The notes under the pieces: generated by a model
Told to the model about the DNA's origin: nothing
The model's database searches: none
What the model saw: only the letters and a program-made list of their open reading frames with translations
Shown here: positions 4,261 through 5,952 of the stretch, piece after piece
Layout of the letters: the number at the start of each line of letters is the position of its first letter
How positions within the stretch are numbered: the first letter of the stretch is position 1
Program-made: the position numbers and the translations under genes
Assembly: GCA_902478825.1 (NCBI GenBank)
Contig: CABSMK010000105.1
Coordinates: 1 to 5,952, forward strand
Length of the DNA: 5,952 nt
From: an uncultured Collinsella sp.
GTDB taxonomy: Bacteria > Actinomycetota > Coriobacteriia > Coriobacteriales > Coriobacteriaceae
Reading direction: 5' to 3'

Positions 4261-5337
4261 TTACGAATAAACGATGGTAAAGGGTTCCGACGTTTCGGCG
4301 CCCCCTGTTGAAGTGCAGCGCGTGCCTTCGAGCGTTACTGAAACCACTTGGTCGACATCAATCAACTTCGTTGGCACCCAAATGTTCTCTCCGCTATTGC
4401 GTGCCATCGAAACATAGAAGTTGTACGCCCCTGCGTCGTCATCTTCGATAATCTGCTCCGATCCATCCTTGTAGCTGACGGTCAGTTTATGATCAACTGC
4501 TTCATAGCCCAGGTCGTCGATGTGCGTCTGGATGGAAAACGGGCTGATCTCGAGAGGCGAGTCATCGGAGCGGAGTTCCTTTTTATCGACGTACGCTCCA
4601 ACGCTAAACTCGGGCGTCGATGCCTCGAACGGCTTCGCGTCCTCGCCTTCGCCCTCAGTCCAGCAGATATTCCAGGTAACCGCATGTTGCAAATCTCGCT
4701 CGCGATCCCACGAGGCAAAGTACATCGTGCCATTAATGACCGTGTCGCTTGATGTGTCCTTATCAATGGTGCAGCGTGTGTCAGCCCATTCCTCGCCGAA
4801 GTTCATGCTGGGCGTGCCGATTCCTTGTTCTTCTTCACCATAGAGAACAAGTTCGCCAGTCTCTGCTGCCGGCTTGTAGTAGTTAACACCATTTGGATTG
4901 GACAACGTAAACGTCACGGCACCGCAACCGTTTTTATCGATAGCCATATCATGAATGTCGAGTGTATAGCCGTTGCCCTCGACGGACAGATTGACCTTCT
5001 GTACTGAACCCTCCAAGCTTTGGGGCGCGATGCCATCACCAAACTCTCTGGTGTAGGTATATTTAGTCCCCGATGAGCCACCGTTGATCCAGGTAATGGA
5101 ATCCCCATTGCCGTGGTTTCCCCAGGCTGAGGCAAAATAGCTGGAATTGACAACGGCGTAGGCGACCCCTCCGGTCGCCAACACTCCGGCAAGACATCCG
5201 ATTACGGCAACATACAGAGGTTTCGCGTGACCCTTTCGACGAAGCGGCTTTCCAGCCGCAGCATCAATAACACGGTCGGCAAGATCGCTATCGGCTTGGA
5301 TGGACTCGAAGGCCTGCTTGATTTGATTGGATTTCAC
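4261..5337 (-). CDS. Membrane-anchored DUF4179-like protein, probable anti-sigma factor
   Basis: Encodes 358 residues with one transmembrane helix (about 41-63). The N-terminal 40 residues, rich in Lys and Arg near the membrane, should be cytoplasmic; about 295 residues should lie outside the membrane. The short N-terminus (SNQIKQAFESIQADSDLADRVID), single helix and beta-rich exterior resemble Firmicutes proteins of the DUF4179 type that are encoded beside ECF sigma factors. No HxxxCxxC zinc anti-sigma motif is present. The exterior has four cysteines (about 138, 189, 225, 341) and many Asp and Glu residues. The start is GTG at 5335-5337 with GGAGG 6 nt upstream (5344-5348). The gene overlaps the sigma gene by 50 nt in another frame, implying coupled translation. 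The inferred job is to bind the sigma factor inside the cell and sense an unknown envelope signal. The anti-sigma role rests mainly on context and topology. Confidence 0.72.
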   Translation of the reverse strand: MKSNQIKQAFESIQADSDLADRVIDAAAGKPLRRKGHAKPLYVAVIGCLAGVLATGGVAYAVVNSSYFASAWGNHGNGDSITWINGGSSGTKYTYTREFGDGIAPQSLEGSVQKVNLSVEGNGYTLDIHDMAIDKNGCGAVTFTLSNPNGVNYYKPAAETGELVLYGEEEQGIGTPSMNFGEEWADTRCTIDKDTSSDTVINGTMYFASWDRERDLQHAVTWNICWTEGEGEDAKPFEASTPEFSVGAYVDKKELRSDDSPLEISPFSIQTHIDDLGYEAVDHKLTVSYKDGSEQIIEDDDAGAYNFYVSMARNSGENIWVPTKLIDVDQVVSVTLEGTRCTSTGGAETSEPFTIVYS

Positions 5338-5806
5338 GGTCGCCCTCCTCTAGGATTAATTTGAGCTTCGATCGACCACGAGCTAAACGCGTTCGAACGG
5401 TCGCGGCTGGCACATGCAGTAACTCGGCAATCTCTGAGGTCGAAAAGCCCAGATAGTAATAGAGCACGATGGGAACACGGAATCGCTCCGGAAGTCGCAT
5501 AACGTCTGACAGGACCGCCTTGGTCTCCTCCTGCGCCGTCGAAAGCGAATCGGCCAGGTTCTCAATATCCTCCACACGCCTCCATGGCTTTCGAAAGAGC
5601 GATTTGCATTCATTGATCGTGACCCGGATAAGCCAGCGGCGAAGATGCTCCCAACTCTCAAATTGCGTATCGCTTTTGAGCAGCTTAAGAAAGACATCTT
5701 GGGCAACATCATCGGCATCGGCTCGATCGCGCAGATACGTCAATGCGATTCGAAACACGACATCTCGGTGATCTTCGACCGCCTGTCTAAATGTTTGTTC
5801 TTCCAT
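5288..5806 (-). CDS. ECF-type RNA polymerase sigma factor (sigma-70 family)
   Basis: Encodes 172 residues, typical of ECF sigma factors, which have only regions 2 and 4. Region 2 spans about 8-77 and includes YLRDRADADDVAQDVFLKLL (24-43, core polymerase binding) and RVTINECKSLFRKPWRR (61-77, -10 recognition). A linker (about 78-102) leads to region 4, with LPERFRVPIVLYYYLGFS (105-122) and the helix-turn-helix STSEIAELLHVPAATVRTRLARGRSKL (about 122-148) for -35 recognition. I chose ATG at 5804-5806 because GGGAGGTGATT precedes it at ideal spacing and residue 1 then matches the family start. The open frame extends upstream to 5932, but that part is promoter and repeat DNA. The 3' end overlaps the downstream membrane protein gene by 50 nt. 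The ECF promoter motif upstream suggests it transcribes its own operon. Confidence 0.93.
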   Translation of the reverse strand: MEEQTFRQAVEDHRDVVFRIALTYLRDRADADDVAQDVFLKLLKSDTQFESWEHLRRWLIRVTINECKSLFRKPWRRVEDIENLADSLSTAQEETKAVLSDVMRLPERFRVPIVLYYYLGFSTSEIAELLHVPAATVRTRLARGRSKLKLILEEGDREIQSNQAGLRVHPSR

Positions 5807-5854
5807 AATCACCTCCCGGTGACGGTACTGATTCTTGATGAGGTCCTCACCATA

Positions 5855-5883
5855 GATACGCTCTGGCCGGACGAAATGTTTCA
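5855..5883 (-). promoter_or_regulatory. Predicted ECF-type, probably autoregulated promoter of the sigma/anti-sigma operon
   Basis: On the minus strand TGAAAC (5878-5883) and CGTATC (5855-5860) are separated by 17 nt. Known ECF promoters (E. coli sigma-E, B. subtilis sigma-W) have an AAC-containing -35 element and a CGT-containing -10 element about 16-17 nt apart. The predicted start of transcription near 5848 gives a leader of about 42 nt to the sigma ATG. No good sigma-A promoter competes at this site. Confidence 0.65.
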
Positions 5884-5896
5884 AATTCAAGCAGGA

Positions 5897-5922
5897 AAAA
5901 CCTACCAAAATAAACCTGTCCC
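5897..5922 (-). repeat. Dispersed repeat block B, copy 2 (inverted)
   Basis: On the minus strand this is a 25/26 match to 3959-3984, including the invariant GGGACAGGTTTATTTTGGT. It ends 13 bp upstream of the -35 element of the sigma operon promoter. Confidence 0.8.
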
Positions 5923-5929
5923 TTTTTGG

Positions 5930-5952
5930 CAAAAGGAATCCCCTTCTGTGCG
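5930..5952 (+). repeat. Dispersed repeat block A, copy 2 (runs off the window)
   Basis: CAAAAGGAATCCCCTTCTG at 5930-5948 is identical to 3873-3891, and the next four bases match at three positions before the window ends. Only 7 bp separate it from block B here, against 67 bp at the other site. The full extent of the repeat cannot be seen. Confidence 0.75.

Noticed and set aside
3797..4270. Plus-strand open frames across the repeat-rich intergenic region
   Set aside because: They run through the palindrome, block B and the nested inverted repeat, have no Shine-Dalgarno sequence and end inside the downstream gene's terminator. They are best explained as chance frames in repeats.
5191..5217. 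Possible lipobox (VIGC, Cys48) in the membrane segment of the anti-sigma protein
   Set aside because: A lipoprotein signal should begin within about 20 residues of the N-terminus. Here about 40 hydrophilic residues precede the helix, which fits a single-pass membrane anchor better.
5807..5932. Upstream extension of the sigma gene to an ATG at 5932
   Set aside because: The extra 42 residues are encoded by block B and the predicted ECF promoter, while the ATG at 5806 has a near-perfect Shine-Dalgarno sequence and gives the family's normal length.

Overview
The window reads as a chromosomal segment from a moderately GC-rich Gram-positive bacterium. The best fit is the class Coriobacteriia (Collinsella or a relative). 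I base this on the ribosomal protein and EF-G sequences, the gene order and the style of the intergenic repeats; it is recognition, not a database result. Apart from the 3' end of one plus-strand gene at the left edge, every gene lies on the minus strand and is read from right to left.

Layout from left to right: (1) 1-168, the C-terminal end of a probable biotin ligase (BirA) on the plus strand. (2) 230-262, a strong terminator acting on minus-strand transcripts. (3) 284-3696, a compact translation operon, transcribed rpsL (S12), rpsG (S7), fusA (EF-G), rpsJ (S10). It is driven by a good sigma-A type promoter at 3790-3818. No tuf gene lies between fusA and rpsJ, and no rplC follows rpsJ. The str and S10 clusters are therefore rearranged: rpsJ ends this operon instead of starting the S10 operon. 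(4) About 3845-4208, a noncoding stretch full of repeats. It holds a 19-bp block and a 26-bp block that both recur at the right edge of the window, a 23-bp perfect palindrome, and a 131-bp element bounded by 20-bp perfect inverted repeats with shorter inverted repeats nested inside. (5) 4209-4254, a terminator for the next operon. (6) 4261-5806, a two-gene signalling operon: an ECF-type RNA polymerase sigma factor followed by an overlapping membrane-anchored protein of the DUF4179-like anti-sigma type. It is preceded by a promoter with typical ECF -35/-10 elements (TGAAAC, 17 nt, CGTATC), which suggests autoregulation. (7) 5897-5952, second copies of the two repeat blocks, running off the window edge.

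How the genes work together: the first operon makes two 30S proteins of the decoding and head regions (S12, S7), the translocase EF-G, and S10, which also takes part in transcription antitermination. The second operon is a self-contained envelope-sensing switch. The membrane protein presumably holds the sigma factor inactive until an extracytoplasmic signal is received. The signal and regulon cannot be read from this window.

Most notable points: S12 carries Arg at residue 88, where a Lys-to-Arg change gives streptomycin resistance in other bacteria; the detached rpsJ; a nine-base inverted repeat bracketing the str promoter; the S12-S7 intercistronic hairpin; and the structured repeats. I see no CRISPR array, tRNA, rRNA, insertion sequence with a transposase, or obvious new defence system.
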